This document shows positions 1-8,086 of a stretch of 11,008 bases of DNA, one piece after another; position 1 is the first letter of the stretch, and every line of letters starts with the position of its first letter. The DNA lies in NCBI GenBank assembly GCA_024195585.1, contig SWBL01000695.1, forward strand, positions 1-11,008. Reading direction: 5' to 3'. The notes beneath the pieces are model-generated. The model made no database searches and was not told the DNA's origin. It saw only the letters and a program-made list of their open reading frames with translations. The stretch is from Aureobasidium sp. EXF-3400 (lineage: Eukaryota; Ascomycota; Dothideomycetes; Dothideales; Saccotheciaceae). Both the position numbers and the translations under genes were made by a program.

Positions 1-63
1 GGCGCTTCGCTGGAAATTCGAGGGAATCACCAGGAGACACTGCTCCAGCTTGTAGAGTACTAA
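1..63 (+). CDS. Possible C-terminal end of an ankyrin-repeat protein (runs off left edge)
   Basis: Frame 1 is open from the first base to a TAA at 61-63 and encodes 20 residues. The peptide begins GASLEIRGNHQETLL, which fits the start of an ankyrin repeat (G-A-x-x-E-x-R-x-N-x-x-x-T-x-L). It ends a few residues later, as a C-terminal half-repeat would. The piece is very short, so the match could be chance. If real, most of the gene lies to the left, and it would be a second ankyrin gene beside the bANK gene at 942-1950, on the opposite strand. No start codon, intron or regulatory signal can be judged. Confidence 0.25.
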   Translation, partial: GASLEIRGNHQETLLQLVEY

Positions 64-941
64 AATTTGATGAATTCGATATGTGGGTCTCCCGTCCCTG
101 TTTCTATAGTGTTTGTTAGCGACATAAAATAACATGACAAAGAACGGGATGTTACCGGAGAGGCCAGGGTAGTCTCTACGACAAAGCCTAAGCCTAAGCG
201 AGGCTTGGCACATATAAGTACATCTTTAAATCCAAAGACACCGATACTCGGGGCATCAATTAGTCTTTACTACTAGTGGCTATACTGCTAGCGGGACTTC
301 ATTTGTTGCTACATACCTTTATACTCTAACACGGGACTAGCAAAATGATAGCTTATACCTCTACTAAGGCGAATAGCTTAAGAATGTTGAATCACTGTGT
401 CTTCTCTCGGTTCTTACTATGGAAGTCAGGTTCCTAGACTGTGGTTTCTCTTCTGAGTTCTGCTCATCTGTGAAGACAATATTCGTCTTCTCGCCAAGTT
501 ACACGCACTCTTCACACGGAGCGCCTGTCACTCAAGGTGTCATAGGCTACTCACGAAAAGTTGCACGACGCAAATCCCAGTGTCATGTACAGCACCTATG
601 TTGGACAAATTGCAACAGACGCGAGTATTCTAGTCCCCAAATCTCACCGAATTCCGGCCACAGACTCGGTAAAGGTCTTCCACCTTTTCGAGTATGTTGA
701 AAAAACCAAGTCATCGTCTAATTGTTTCGAATAAAAAGTATTGCATATCTTCGTTTGAGTTTATTGTATACGTCACTGACTGAGTCAATTGCTGACTACA
801 CTACATCGTACACTCAGGAAGTGAATACCGTTATTGAAGGCAACCGATCAGTATTGATTCTCATGAAGCGATATCAATACACATGCGAACTATGTTACCT
901 TCCACTCGCGCACTCAGGTGTCGCTATGATCGAGCGATCTT
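64..941. other. Stretch without a recognisable gene
   Basis: About 880 bases in which no protein family, RNA gene or mobile element was recognised. Two open frames of 85-93 codons exist (419-700 and 722-979, plus strand), but neither shows a motif. The second runs antisense into the ankyrin exon of the neighbouring gene and is taken as a shadow. The tandem pair GCCTAAGCCTAA near 186-197 is too short to be a telomeric tract. The stretch is the 3' flank of the minus-strand bANK gene. Confidence 0.5.
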
Positions 942-1950
942 TTACCGAAGCTGTGCTCCCCACTCTACAAGTAGTATGATGATCTGATTAAGCCCATTTG
1001 ACGCGGCTAGAGATAGTGGAGTGTTGCCAGCCTTGTCAACAGCTGCAGGATCTGAACCATGGCATAGAAGAACCTCCAACACATCCTGTCGACCATAGAT
1101 AACGGCGAGGTGAGCTGCAGTACATCCTTGCCCATCTCTAGCATCCACGTCTGCCCCTAGTTGTAAAAGAAGCTCTACACTCTCTACACGACCATTCAAA
1201 GATGCCGTTAGAAGGGGGTGATGAGCTTCAGTCAGGCTTGGGGACCGCGGAGGGCCAATCAGATCCTGGACGTCCGTACTATAGCCACCCTGTGAACTGG
1301 GATTCGATAGAGTTGTGTGTAGTGGGGAGGAACGGTCACTGAGCTCACGCTATACAGTATTCAGGACTCAGAAATCGGTGAGCAATTCAGCAAAGACTCA
1401 CATATGTCATATCGGGACCGGGAGGTGAAAAGATAAGGTCACATAGGTTCTCATAACGCTCATCACCCAGAGATAGATCACCATGATTTTCCTCGATATC
1501 GATAGCAGAGGGTCTATCAATGTAAGGTGTATCGGGCGTCCGAATGGTTGAGGACATTTCGGATGTCCTACGTCCATTGGCACAGCGTTTGAGACTTGCC
1601 AATTGTGATCCGCTGAAGGTGTTTGATGTCGAACTATCAGTGCTTTGCCACTGATTTGCGAAGATGAAACTTGACGTTGAATCCTGGGGGCTGTATTTGT
1701 CCGTAGGAACAACTTCTTCTTTGTTCCACGTTCGAGTGCAGCAGTATCATCTCGTCAAGGGTTTTCAAGCTTGTCATGCCACTCGCTTTCGATGTCGACC
1801 CGCATCTGGACTGTTGCTTGATCTTCAATTTATGTTCCCCTGGTAGGGTCAGCTTTGATCTCGTGGAAGTGCAATGAACTGACGTGATCTCCTCTTCGCA
1901 AGTCTGTTTTGGGACCTACGATGTTCTCCAGGGTCGTAGAAAATTTCCAT
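942..1950 (-). CDS. bANK-type (bZIP basic region + ankyrin repeats) transcription regulator
   Basis: This is probably a nuclear pathway-specific transcription factor. Proposed exons are 1950-1884, 1839-1402 and 1349-942. The ATG at 1948-1950 has A at -3 and G at +4. Within about ten codons comes the bZIP basic-region signature RRSQNRLAKRRSR, continued across intron 1 by REHKLK; no convincing leucine zipper follows. The middle is Ser/Thr/Pro-rich. Exon 3 carries at least two full ankyrin repeats (GADVDARDGQGCTAAHLAV, then KAGNTPLSLAASNG) and ends at 942. This order is that of TOXE and APS2, activators of HC-toxin and apicidin clusters. The exons as drawn sum to 913 nt, one base out of frame: the frame changes between about 1782 and 1719. 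Either a weak 64-nt intron (GTGGCA...AAAG, 1782-1719) or an indel explains this, so it may be a pseudogene. It is divergent from the ABC transporter at 3314. The family call is firm, the pathway is not. Confidence 0.72.
1350..1401 (-). other. Intron of the bANK gene before the ankyrin exon
   Basis: On the minus strand it starts GTGAGT and ends GTATAG, for 52 nt, with CTGAAT-like branch candidates. It is phase 0: the upstream exon ends in a Tyr codon and the next begins CGT in the frame leading into the ankyrin repeats. A rival acceptor CTCAG at 1339 would create an immediate stop, so the TAG acceptor is preferred. Confidence 0.75.
1840..1883 (-). other. Intron 1 of the bANK gene, inside the basic region
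   Basis: On the minus strand the segment starts GTCAGT, has a CTGAC branch-like site, and ends CCTACCAG, for a length of 44 nt. Removing it joins the basic-region codons ending RRSR to a downstream frame that reads REHKLKIKQQ, a sensible continuation of a fungal bZIP basic region. Without splicing the frame ends at a stop at 1849-1851. The intron is short but within the fungal range. Confidence 0.7.
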
Positions 1951-2017
1951 GCTTGCCGTACGCAGAGCCCTTGGACGAGGGAATGTACTGAATGGAAGCA
2001 GTGAGATGATCGACCCG

Positions 2018-2023
2018 TTTATA
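2018..2023 (-). promoter_or_regulatory. Candidate TATA box of the bANK gene
   Basis: TATAAA is read on the minus strand about 70 bp upstream of the chosen ATG at 1950. The position suits a core promoter with a short 5' leader and supports that start. This is motif evidence only. Confidence 0.35.
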
Positions 2024-2313
2024 AGGCCAGTACCACCCACCAAGCTGTTGTTGCGAACGGCTTGTCTTCGTATCATGATTCTCCGTCGTCCTCCCCGCCC
2101 CAGGATCAATTCTGATTTAATCAAGTGCCCCTCTTCGACCTATATCCACATATCCTGTGTTAGTTGCCATATTCCGCATGAGAGATAAGAAAGAGAGCCC
2201 GGAATCATGGTTGAGACTATTAGAGGCGGCGTTTCAACCTTCTAATCCTGCAACTTCCAAGCAAACGATGAGAAATTGATCTGCCACTTGCACTCCGTTT
2301 GAAGAGAGAGGTT

Positions 2314-2350
2314 CGCGATAGGGTTTTGCGAACGACTAACCCCTATCGCG
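2314..2350. repeat. Perfect 10-bp inverted repeat in the divergent promoter
   Basis: CGCGATAGGG (2314-2323) is matched exactly by its reverse complement CCCTATCGCG (2341-2350) across a 17-nt spacer. It could fold as a hairpin or act as a dyad site for a dimeric regulator. It lies 364 bp upstream of the bANK ATG and about 960 bp upstream of the transporter ATG. Confidence 0.6.
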
Positions 2351-3460
2351 TATAGCAGGCAGAGATGCTGACGAGATTGGCGTGATCAATAGCGTCGGCT
2401 GTTCTGGATTGTGGAGTCGCTTTTACGTCCGTATACCAACACGAGGCTGCCGAGAATCCTACAACTAGTGCAATCTGGGGTCTCGAGCATGAAGCTAGCG
2501 GCCGGGCTACGCCGACACGAACAACATGCCACATCGCGGCCGTAGTGCTTCCTCGCCGTTCGTCAGCAGAGTACCTTCCTCATTTGGCACCTAGATTATG
2601 GAATTTGTCGTTCAGTAAGTCTCAAGACATTCACGACTCGACTTGGTAAACTCCGTAGATCGAGACAATCGGCAATTACGTCTAAGCACAAGATTGCTCC
2701 ACCGTTAATGACCTTTTGCCGCCAGCTATGCGCGAATCCTTCGATGGGGCCATCTAGAAAAACTGCAGGAACCGAGGGATGTGCTGCTTCACGCGGTCAG
2801 CGCGATCAAAGCGACAGCTGCAAGAACCGTTATGCCGAGACTGGATATGTAGCGTATCAACCAAAACGCATTCGTGTTTTTCGAGCTATGCGTCTACGAG
2901 TCTCTTGTCAAACTGTAGGGTTTGACCAACATTCTTCTTTTGTCGTAGCTGCTTCTCTATCATACGTTGAATTCTGGTCACGACATAAGATGTAACGGGT
3001 CAGAACAGGCATATCCGTAAGGCTTTGGCTGGCGAATCTCGCGCTTTCGAGTATGCAGCAGTCCTGAACGTTCTAATTATTCAGAGATAGGATCTTCGGT
3101 GATTGACGGACTACCCAGCTCCGGTAGCGATATCTGTCGATCTTGTCGCTTGTCGATAAGACCTGCTTGCACCCAGGAAATCGTTGCTCACCCACCAATC
3201 ACATCAGATGGCCCGAGCGTCGTCTGTCCAAGCCACTGTGCCCTTAGGAGACGACTACTTTTATGCGCGATACCCCCTCGATTCTATGCTCGCACTCACC
3301 ACATCTCGCTAACATGGACAGTCCGGCTTGGTTTATCGACTATGCGACAGTCTTCACACCTGCGGCGTGTTTTATCCTTACAGCCCCTCTACGTCTTGGG
3401 GCTCTGTGGTCACGCTCTGTCGCTGTGAAAAGCGCGACGCTGCTGCAACTCACGAAGTCG

Positions 3461-3529
3461 GTTAGTCGGCTCCTAATCTTTTCTGGCAAAAGATTGTACT
3501 CTTTAGACCTAGGTTCTGATAATGACAAG
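3461..3529 (+). other. Probable intron in the TMD0 part of the ABC transporter
   Basis: GTTAGT at 3461 begins a 69-nt segment ending ACAAG at 3529, with TAATGAC-like branch sequence shortly before. Removing it keeps the frame and brings LLQLTKS directly next to VVSMLFVAMNLTILLL, the spacing expected between the first two TMD0 helices. The AAG acceptor is weak; TTTAG at 3502-3506 is a better site but would put the next exon out of frame. Confidence 0.5.
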
Positions 3530-3967
3530 GTTGTTTCGATGCTATTTGTGGCCATGAACTTGACTATACTGTTGCTTAACTCCTCGAATACTGGGTCCAA
3601 CACGCCGAGTGTGACTGGGACCTCCAATACTCGCATTCGTGGCCGCGTGTGTTTCTGTACTACTATCACAGTGGGAGCACTCTCGGTCCATACGTCCCAG
3701 TCATCTGCTACAGACATACCTCTTGCTCAGTCTTTTAGGGCGACTTGTGCATGTATACACACATTGGCCCGACGTAGCTGCCACAACGGAGAGAGCTATC
3801 GAGATTTCTGTTTGTGTTACAACCGCGGCTTTTCTTACAATAGAATCGATTCAAAAAGACGCCTTTCTCACGGGCGGGAAGCGGTACCCGCCCCAGGTTC
3901 TTAGAGGAGTGTTTGGACAGCGATTGTTCTTGTGGTTGAATCGACTGTTTCACAAAGATTGGGTGCT

Positions 3968-4016
3968 GTCAAACTTGAAATAGGATCACATGCTTATCAG
4001 TTTACCTAGGATACAG
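3968..4016 (+). other. Probable intron between TMD0 and TMD1 of the ABC transporter
   Basis: The upstream frame ends at a TAG soon after LFHKDW, while the linker resumes in another frame at VFNLNSLDRID. A 49-nt segment GTCAAA...ATACAG restores the frame. A rival is GTGCTG (3963) to CCTAG (4009), 47 nt. It gives a better family match (DW followed by GYSTV) but leaves the frame one base short. The choice is open. Confidence 0.45.
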
Positions 4017-5252
4017 TACTGTCTTCAACCTCAATAGCCTCGATCGCATCGATGAGGTGCTGTCATCTCTAGATGACTGTAGGCGCTTACGGATGCAATG
4101 GCTGAAGATTAGGACTCAAGCTTCGCATGACTTGCTCCTTCGCTCAATATGTCGTTCAATTTACGTTGATCTTCTATTCCCGATCGTACCTCGTGTTCTC
4201 CTGTTGGCAGTCAACTTCGCCCAACCATGGCTGGTACAGCGTTTGCTCGGTCACGTAGCGCAACCGATCAGAAGTACCAAAGAAAACGTACTTCTGATGT
4301 GCGCGACCGCCACGACCTACACGTGCTTGGCTATTTTCCAAAGTTGGTATTGGCAGTCTGTCTGCCGGTTCCAAACCAAAGTCCGCTTCTGCCTTATTAC
4401 CGCCATCTACGACAAGTCACTGCGGTGCCGGACTAAAGCTTCACCACTGACTCTGATGAACGTGGACGTTGAGAAAGCACTGTTTGGCATTCGCCCTATT
4501 CACGAGTACTGGGCAGCGACTTTATCCATCGTCATTGCTTTCGGACTGTTGTACACACAAATCGGTGTGTGTTTCATTGCACCTCCTACACTCGTGCTCA
4601 CTCTTATTACGGTAACCGTTATCAACGGCACCTCGGTCGGTCCGAAACAAAAAGTGTGGCTCGAAACAACACAAGCAAGGATCGGGTACATTATGGAAAC
4701 TATGAACACAATGAAGGCCATCAAGCTCCATGGACTGGTCACTCCCACGATTCTCCAAGGCACTGCTTTGAGAGAACAAGAGGTCGATGCGCAAAGAACG
4801 ATTCGCAAATCTCTACTAATCAATACCATCATCTCACAAACAGCATTTGTAGCGCTTGCACTGGTCACCTACTGCGCATTTGGTGTTCGTACCAGAATTA
4901 CTGGAGAGCCTTTGATCAACGACAAGCTTTTCACCTCCCTTGCCATTCCTACATTGATTTCCACTCCCATGCTTGGAGCGGTGCAGTTCATCCCTAATAC
5001 TCTGCAGAGTCTCGCAGCTTTACAAAGGATACAAGCTTTCCTCGAGGTTGATGATCAAATTGATCAGCGCACGATACAGCATTCCAGAACATCGAACCAT
5101 AGCACTCGCCCTGAAGTGCCTGCATACGCATCGGATGGGCAAATTGTGGCAAGTCTTTCGAATGTGAGTTGTGGCTACTCACCAGCTGTACCCATCCTGG
5201 AGAACCTTACATGGGACTTTCGCAAGAATCGACTGTACATGATCATAGGAAG

Positions 5253-5299
5253 GCAAGCTTCTACTCTGCCGTGGATGTTCATCACTGACAACATCACAG
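5253..5299 (+). other. GC-AG intron splitting the Walker A motif of NBD1
   Basis: The frame from TMD1 reads YMIIG and then goes astray, and a second frame begins VGSGKSTLLKALLGE. Removing 47 nt from AG|GCAAGC (5253) to ATCACAG (5299) joins them exactly with a Ser codon, giving GSVGSGKST. The donor AG|GCAAG fits the known strong consensus of GC-AG introns, and CACTGAC lies at a good branch distance. No GT donor nearby gives the correct join. Confidence 0.85.
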
Positions 5300-6743
5300 C
5301 GTGGGTTCGGGGAAGTCAACGCTTTTGAAGGCACTCCTCGGAGAGGTTGACATCAACCGAGGCTCGGTTCATGCTCCTGGCGTAGTCGCGTACTGTGATC
5401 AATCCCCATGGCTTTGGGATGGCACCATCGAAGAAAATATAAAGGGTGTCTACGAACGCGACGAATCTTGGCTGCAACGAGTGATCTGGGCATGTGGACT
5501 AGAACAAGACATGCGACGCATGCCTGTGCCCTCAACTATCGGGAACGGCGGCTCGTCGCTGAGTGGAGGACAACGAAACCGCGTTGGTCTGGCTCGCGCA
5601 GTATACTCACGTGAGAAGTTCGTCCTCTTAGATGATCCTCTCTCTGGCCTCGACTCTCGCACAGAAACTATTGTATTTACAAGAGTCCTTGGTCCCCAAG
5701 GCATACTCAAGTCTAACGGCTGTACGGTTATACTGGCGACCAATTCGAAGCACTGGACGAGCTATTCAGACTCCACAATCGTTATTGAGAAGGGAACGGG
5801 AATCGCATACAGCCTACCGCAACGCAGGATTGGTAATGCTCATGATGTGGAAGCTCGTTTCCGACCTCTTCTTGATCAAAGTTCTTCTTCTGGGCTTTTA
5901 CCATCGAACAGTGCCTGTGAAGACCGCTTACTGGACGTAGATCAAGCAAACTTGGCTCCTAAACCTGGCTCCGATCTTGAAGTGTACAAACAATACTTCA
6001 TATCCTTTGGCTTGTACCACACAATTTTCTACTTTGCCCTACTAGTCGCTTCCGTGGGAGCTGTTCAAACGCAATCCGTCTGGCTCAAGAAGTGGTCAAC
6101 AGCAAAGACCACAGGTCACGGCGAACTTACTATCCAGATCCTGGTCTTTACGGCGATAAGCTGTGCGGCCATAACCTGCTTGGGTCTGCTTTTTGGCTTT
6201 AGTCTTCTGAAACTTCTTGTACGGGCTAGCCTCCATCTGCATGCTCGTCAATGGACAGCTTTGATGAACGTGAAATTCGTCGCTTGGGTGAGTAAAGACG
6301 TAGGCAGTATCATCAACAGATTCTCGCAGGACATCATGATCATCGACACTCAGTTAGCTATGGCATTTATAAACACCACCATGCAAGTATGCACGAGCAT
6401 TGCCAGCATTGTGCTTTTGATGGTTGCTACACCATACATCGGCGCCGTCATACCATTCTTATGTGCAATCTTCTGGTTGCCGTCAGTGTGATTTGTTCCA
6501 TGGCGGCAGCCACTCTCATTTGATTCGTTCCTCCTTCCATTTACCGCTATGAGGCTTGTCGTCTCGCTTGGTTCTGTCATGTGTCTGTTTGAAATCTGCT
6601 CTGGCTTCCATGTGCACGTAGAGCTTAAATGGCAGTGCACTTCCGTCGGACGACTCGATGCAAGTAGTGAATCCTACTGGACGGCAAAATCCGAGATTGT
6701 CTTCACATTTGTTACCATGTTTGATCTATGCCAAGCGCCCTCT

Positions 6744-6777
6744 GCTCCCTGCAGCGAGATGCTCCCCGCAGCGAGAT
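6744..6777. repeat. 17-nt tandem duplication
   Basis: GCTCCCTGCAGCGAGAT (6744-6760) is followed at once by GCTCCCCGCAGCGAGAT (6761-6777), with one T/C difference. It is a simple slippage-type duplication with no function evident. Confidence 0.8.
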
Positions 6778-7195
6778 AAGAGTGAGTGGCACAGGTCCCG
6801 CGTGACACGCATCTCATTGGTCAACTAGCATCGTGCGTAAACGAGCGTCACGTAAAGCTGCTGCCAGAGCCGCGCTACTTAGTGGTGCTCTTGCCATCTT
6901 TGCCGGTATGGTACAGAGCGCTACGGAGGAGCAATAGAAAGCTTCTCCAGCCACAAGCTCAGCGACGGATAGACAAAAGCTGCCCAAATGATGTTCTGAA
7001 AGCGGACCACTCTAGACATGTCGGGACATGCACCGGTCCAAATTTGCGGCCGTAAACTCCCCCCCTCACCAGACACCGCGACCTGAGACTGCAGTCCGTA
7101 TTCGCTTCGCGTGTGACTCTCAGGGTCTGGTTGAGCTGCGCAAGTGATAACGACCGAATGCGAGACTTTTGAGGGCTTGGCAGTCGGAGGAAAAC

Positions 7196-7240
7196 GATAA
7201 ACGTTATCAGCCCCACCGGGGCATGCCGGCGCGAGCCGGC
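7196..7240. repeat. Cluster of three short palindromes upstream of the repeat-protein gene
   Basis: GATAA-acg-TTATC (7196-7208), CCCC-acc-GGGG (7211-7221) and GCCGGC-gcga-GCCGGC (7225-7240) follow each other closely. The first is a head-to-head pair of GATA cores. All lie 157-201 bp upstream of the ATG at 7397. They could be regulatory or the remains of a mobile-element end. Confidence 0.5.
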
Positions 7241-7396
7241 GGCTAATGATCTGCGGTACGAAGCGATTGCAATCAGAATCTTGCTTGTCGCGGAGGCCGA
7301 GCTGCAAGGTCATCATCCTGGCTGTTGAATCAATCAAAGCTTCAGGACAAGATATTGAGCCAATATGCAAGGTCAACATCCGTTGGAAATGTTCTG

Positions 7397-8086
7397 ATGA
7401 TCGTTATCGTGGGGGACGAGCTTCACCCGTACGAATTTCGGTTTGTGTCGCTGCTAGAGGATCCTTGTCCGGGCCCTACAAATTTCTCCGATCATTTCGT
7501 TCAGGACTTGAAGCATCTGCTTACCCACGAGGGCTTGCTGAGTCTTCTGGGGGTGACCTCAATCAATCATGATCAGCCTGGCACAGACACCGAACTGATG
7601 GAAGTGACTTATGGTCGTAATTCCATCATGATACCGGTCATCAGCGGTGAGGTTCCTGAAGAAAGTTACAACGCTGGATGGGGATTTGTAGACTTCGAGA
7701 CGCAGGAAGACACGAACGCACCTAAACTTGAGATCGGCGCGAGCGCTGTCGAGGGTGTCAGTACTGCCCACGCGCTGTGTGCCGCTGTTGATGGTGTCAA
7801 GACACGTCACGGTGCTTGTCTGGCCGTCGATGGAGTCAACACTGCTCACGCGCTGTGTGCCGCTGTTGATGGTGTCAAGACACGTCACGGTGCTTGTCTG
7901 GCCGTCGATGGTGTCAAGACACGCCACGGTGCTTGCCTCGCCGTCGATGGTCTTAGGTCCCATCATGACACATCTAATAGACACAGCACTCTTCTGCATT
8001 CCAACAACTCACTCACTGGTTACATGGCCTTCCCGATTGATCAGATCCATCCTTTCTGCGGTCATCAACCGATCGCTTGTGCTTGA
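7397..8086 (+). CDS. Uncharacterised protein with C-terminal 13-residue tandem repeats
   Basis: The frame is open from 7250 to the TGA at 8084-8086. The ATG at 7397 is the first in frame and gives 229 residues. The N-terminal half (GDELHPYEF, GPTNFSDHFV, LLSLLGVTS, MEVTYGR, AGWGF) looks like a folded domain. It recalls an unnamed fungal family with a GPxNFSxxFV...LLGV...EVTxGR pattern, a resemblance judged by eye. Residues about 117-194 are six 13-residue units of AVDGVKTRHGACL or AVDGVNTAHALCA type, each with one Cys in the first five. A His-rich tail of about 35 residues follows. No signal peptide or membrane helix is evident. Differences between like repeat units are mostly at third codon positions, supporting this frame over the two others that are also open. 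The start is uncertain: an upstream exon cannot be excluded. Function unknown. Confidence 0.6.
   Translation: MIVIVGDELHPYEFRFVSLLEDPCPGPTNFSDHFVQDLKHLLTHEGLLSLLGVTSINHDQPGTDTELMEVTYGRNSIMIPVISGEVPEESYNAGWGFVDFETQEDTNAPKLEIGASAVEGVSTAHALCAAVDGVKTRHGACLAVDGVNTAHALCAAVDGVKTRHGACLAVDGVKTRHGACLAVDGLRSHHDTSNRHSTLLHSNNSLTGYMAFPIDQIHPFCGHQPIACA
7745..7978 (+). repeat. Six 39-bp in-frame tandem repeats with alternating A and B types
   Basis: Units lie at 7745-7783 (A), 7784-7822 (B), 7823-7861 (A), 7862-7900 (B), 7901-7939 (B) and 7940-7978 (degenerate). Units 2 and 4 are identical. Units 4 and 5 differ at five bases, all silent in the chosen frame. The A-B-A-B order suggests duplication of a 78-bp pair followed by loss or gain of single units. 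Because 39 is divisible by three, other frames also stay open here. Confidence 0.9.

Larger units (their letters stand above)
1951..3313. other. Divergent intergenic region between the bANK gene and the ABC transporter
   Basis: This 1.36-kb gap separates two genes transcribed outward and should hold both promoters. No protein family was recognised. A 95-codon plus-strand frame (2708-2995) and a 63-codon minus-strand frame (2343-2534) are open but show no motif and no convincing gene structure. The notable element is the inverted repeat at 2314-2350. The 5' end of the transporter gene may extend into the right edge: a CTAAC branch-like site followed by ACAG sits at about 3309-3321, so a small upstream exon is possible. 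Confidence 0.5.
3314..6491 (+). pseudogene. Truncated fungal ABCC (MRP-type) transporter, TMD0-TMD1-NBD1-partial TMD2
   Basis: A functional relative would export conjugates or metabolites at the plasma or vacuolar membrane using ATP. Order seen: TMD0 from ATG 3314 (FILTAPLRL), a second TMD0 part around 3540-3967 (QWEHSRSIRP), the pre-TMD1 linker at 4017 on (LFLWLNRLF before it, LDRIDEVLSS after), TMD1 at about 4100-5030, and NBD1 from about 5150. NBD1 shows Walker A (GSVGSGKST, split by a GC-AG intron), a Q-loop (CDQSPWLWDGTI), signature LSGGQRNRVGLARA and Walker B FVLLDDPLSGLD; the H-loop position reads ATN rather than ATH. TMD2 starts about 5980 and includes DVGSIINRFSQD, but homology stops near 6480 and a TGA follows at 6489-6491. 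The rest of TMD2 and all NBD2 are missing. One extra base near 3614 breaks TMD0. The first exon may lack residues upstream. It is divergent from the bANK regulator. Confidence 0.8.
6492..7245. other. Stretch without a recognisable gene, beyond the transporter break
   Basis: About 750 bases that follow the abrupt end of ABC homology. No remainder of TMD2 or NBD2 was found in any frame, nor a transposase. Open frames at 6549-6779 and 6786-7055 (plus) and 6921-7379 (minus) show no motif. It contains a 17-nt tandem duplication at 6744-6777 and three small palindromes at 7196-7240. Confidence 0.5.

Noticed and set aside
186..197. GCCTAAGCCTAA, resembling a telomeric repeat
   Set aside because: Only two units, and filamentous ascomycete telomeres are normally TTAGGG/CCCTAA. 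Not a telomere tract.
2708..2995. 95-codon plus-strand open frame in the divergent promoter
   Set aside because: Begins with ATG but shows no domain, signal peptide or supporting promoter element. Kept only as a remark on the intergenic region.
3036..3045. Near match to the tox-box ATCTCNCGNA bound by TOXE-type bANK proteins (ATCTCGCGCT), plus another at 3303-3312 (ATCTCGCTAA)
   Set aside because: Each matches seven of the eight fixed bases. At that stringency about one hit is expected by chance in 1.36 kb when both strands are read, so two are not evidence.
3340..3717. 125-codon minus-strand open frame
   Set aside because: Antisense shadow of the TMD0 coding region of the ABC transporter.
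6921..7379. 152-codon minus-strand open frame
   Set aside because: No recognised motif, no promoter or intron signals, and it runs across the palindrome cluster and the start region of the plus-strand gene.
7559..7999. 146-codon minus-strand open frame
   Set aside because: It is antisense to the 39-bp repeats, whose length keeps every frame open. The silent-change pattern supports the plus-strand frame instead.
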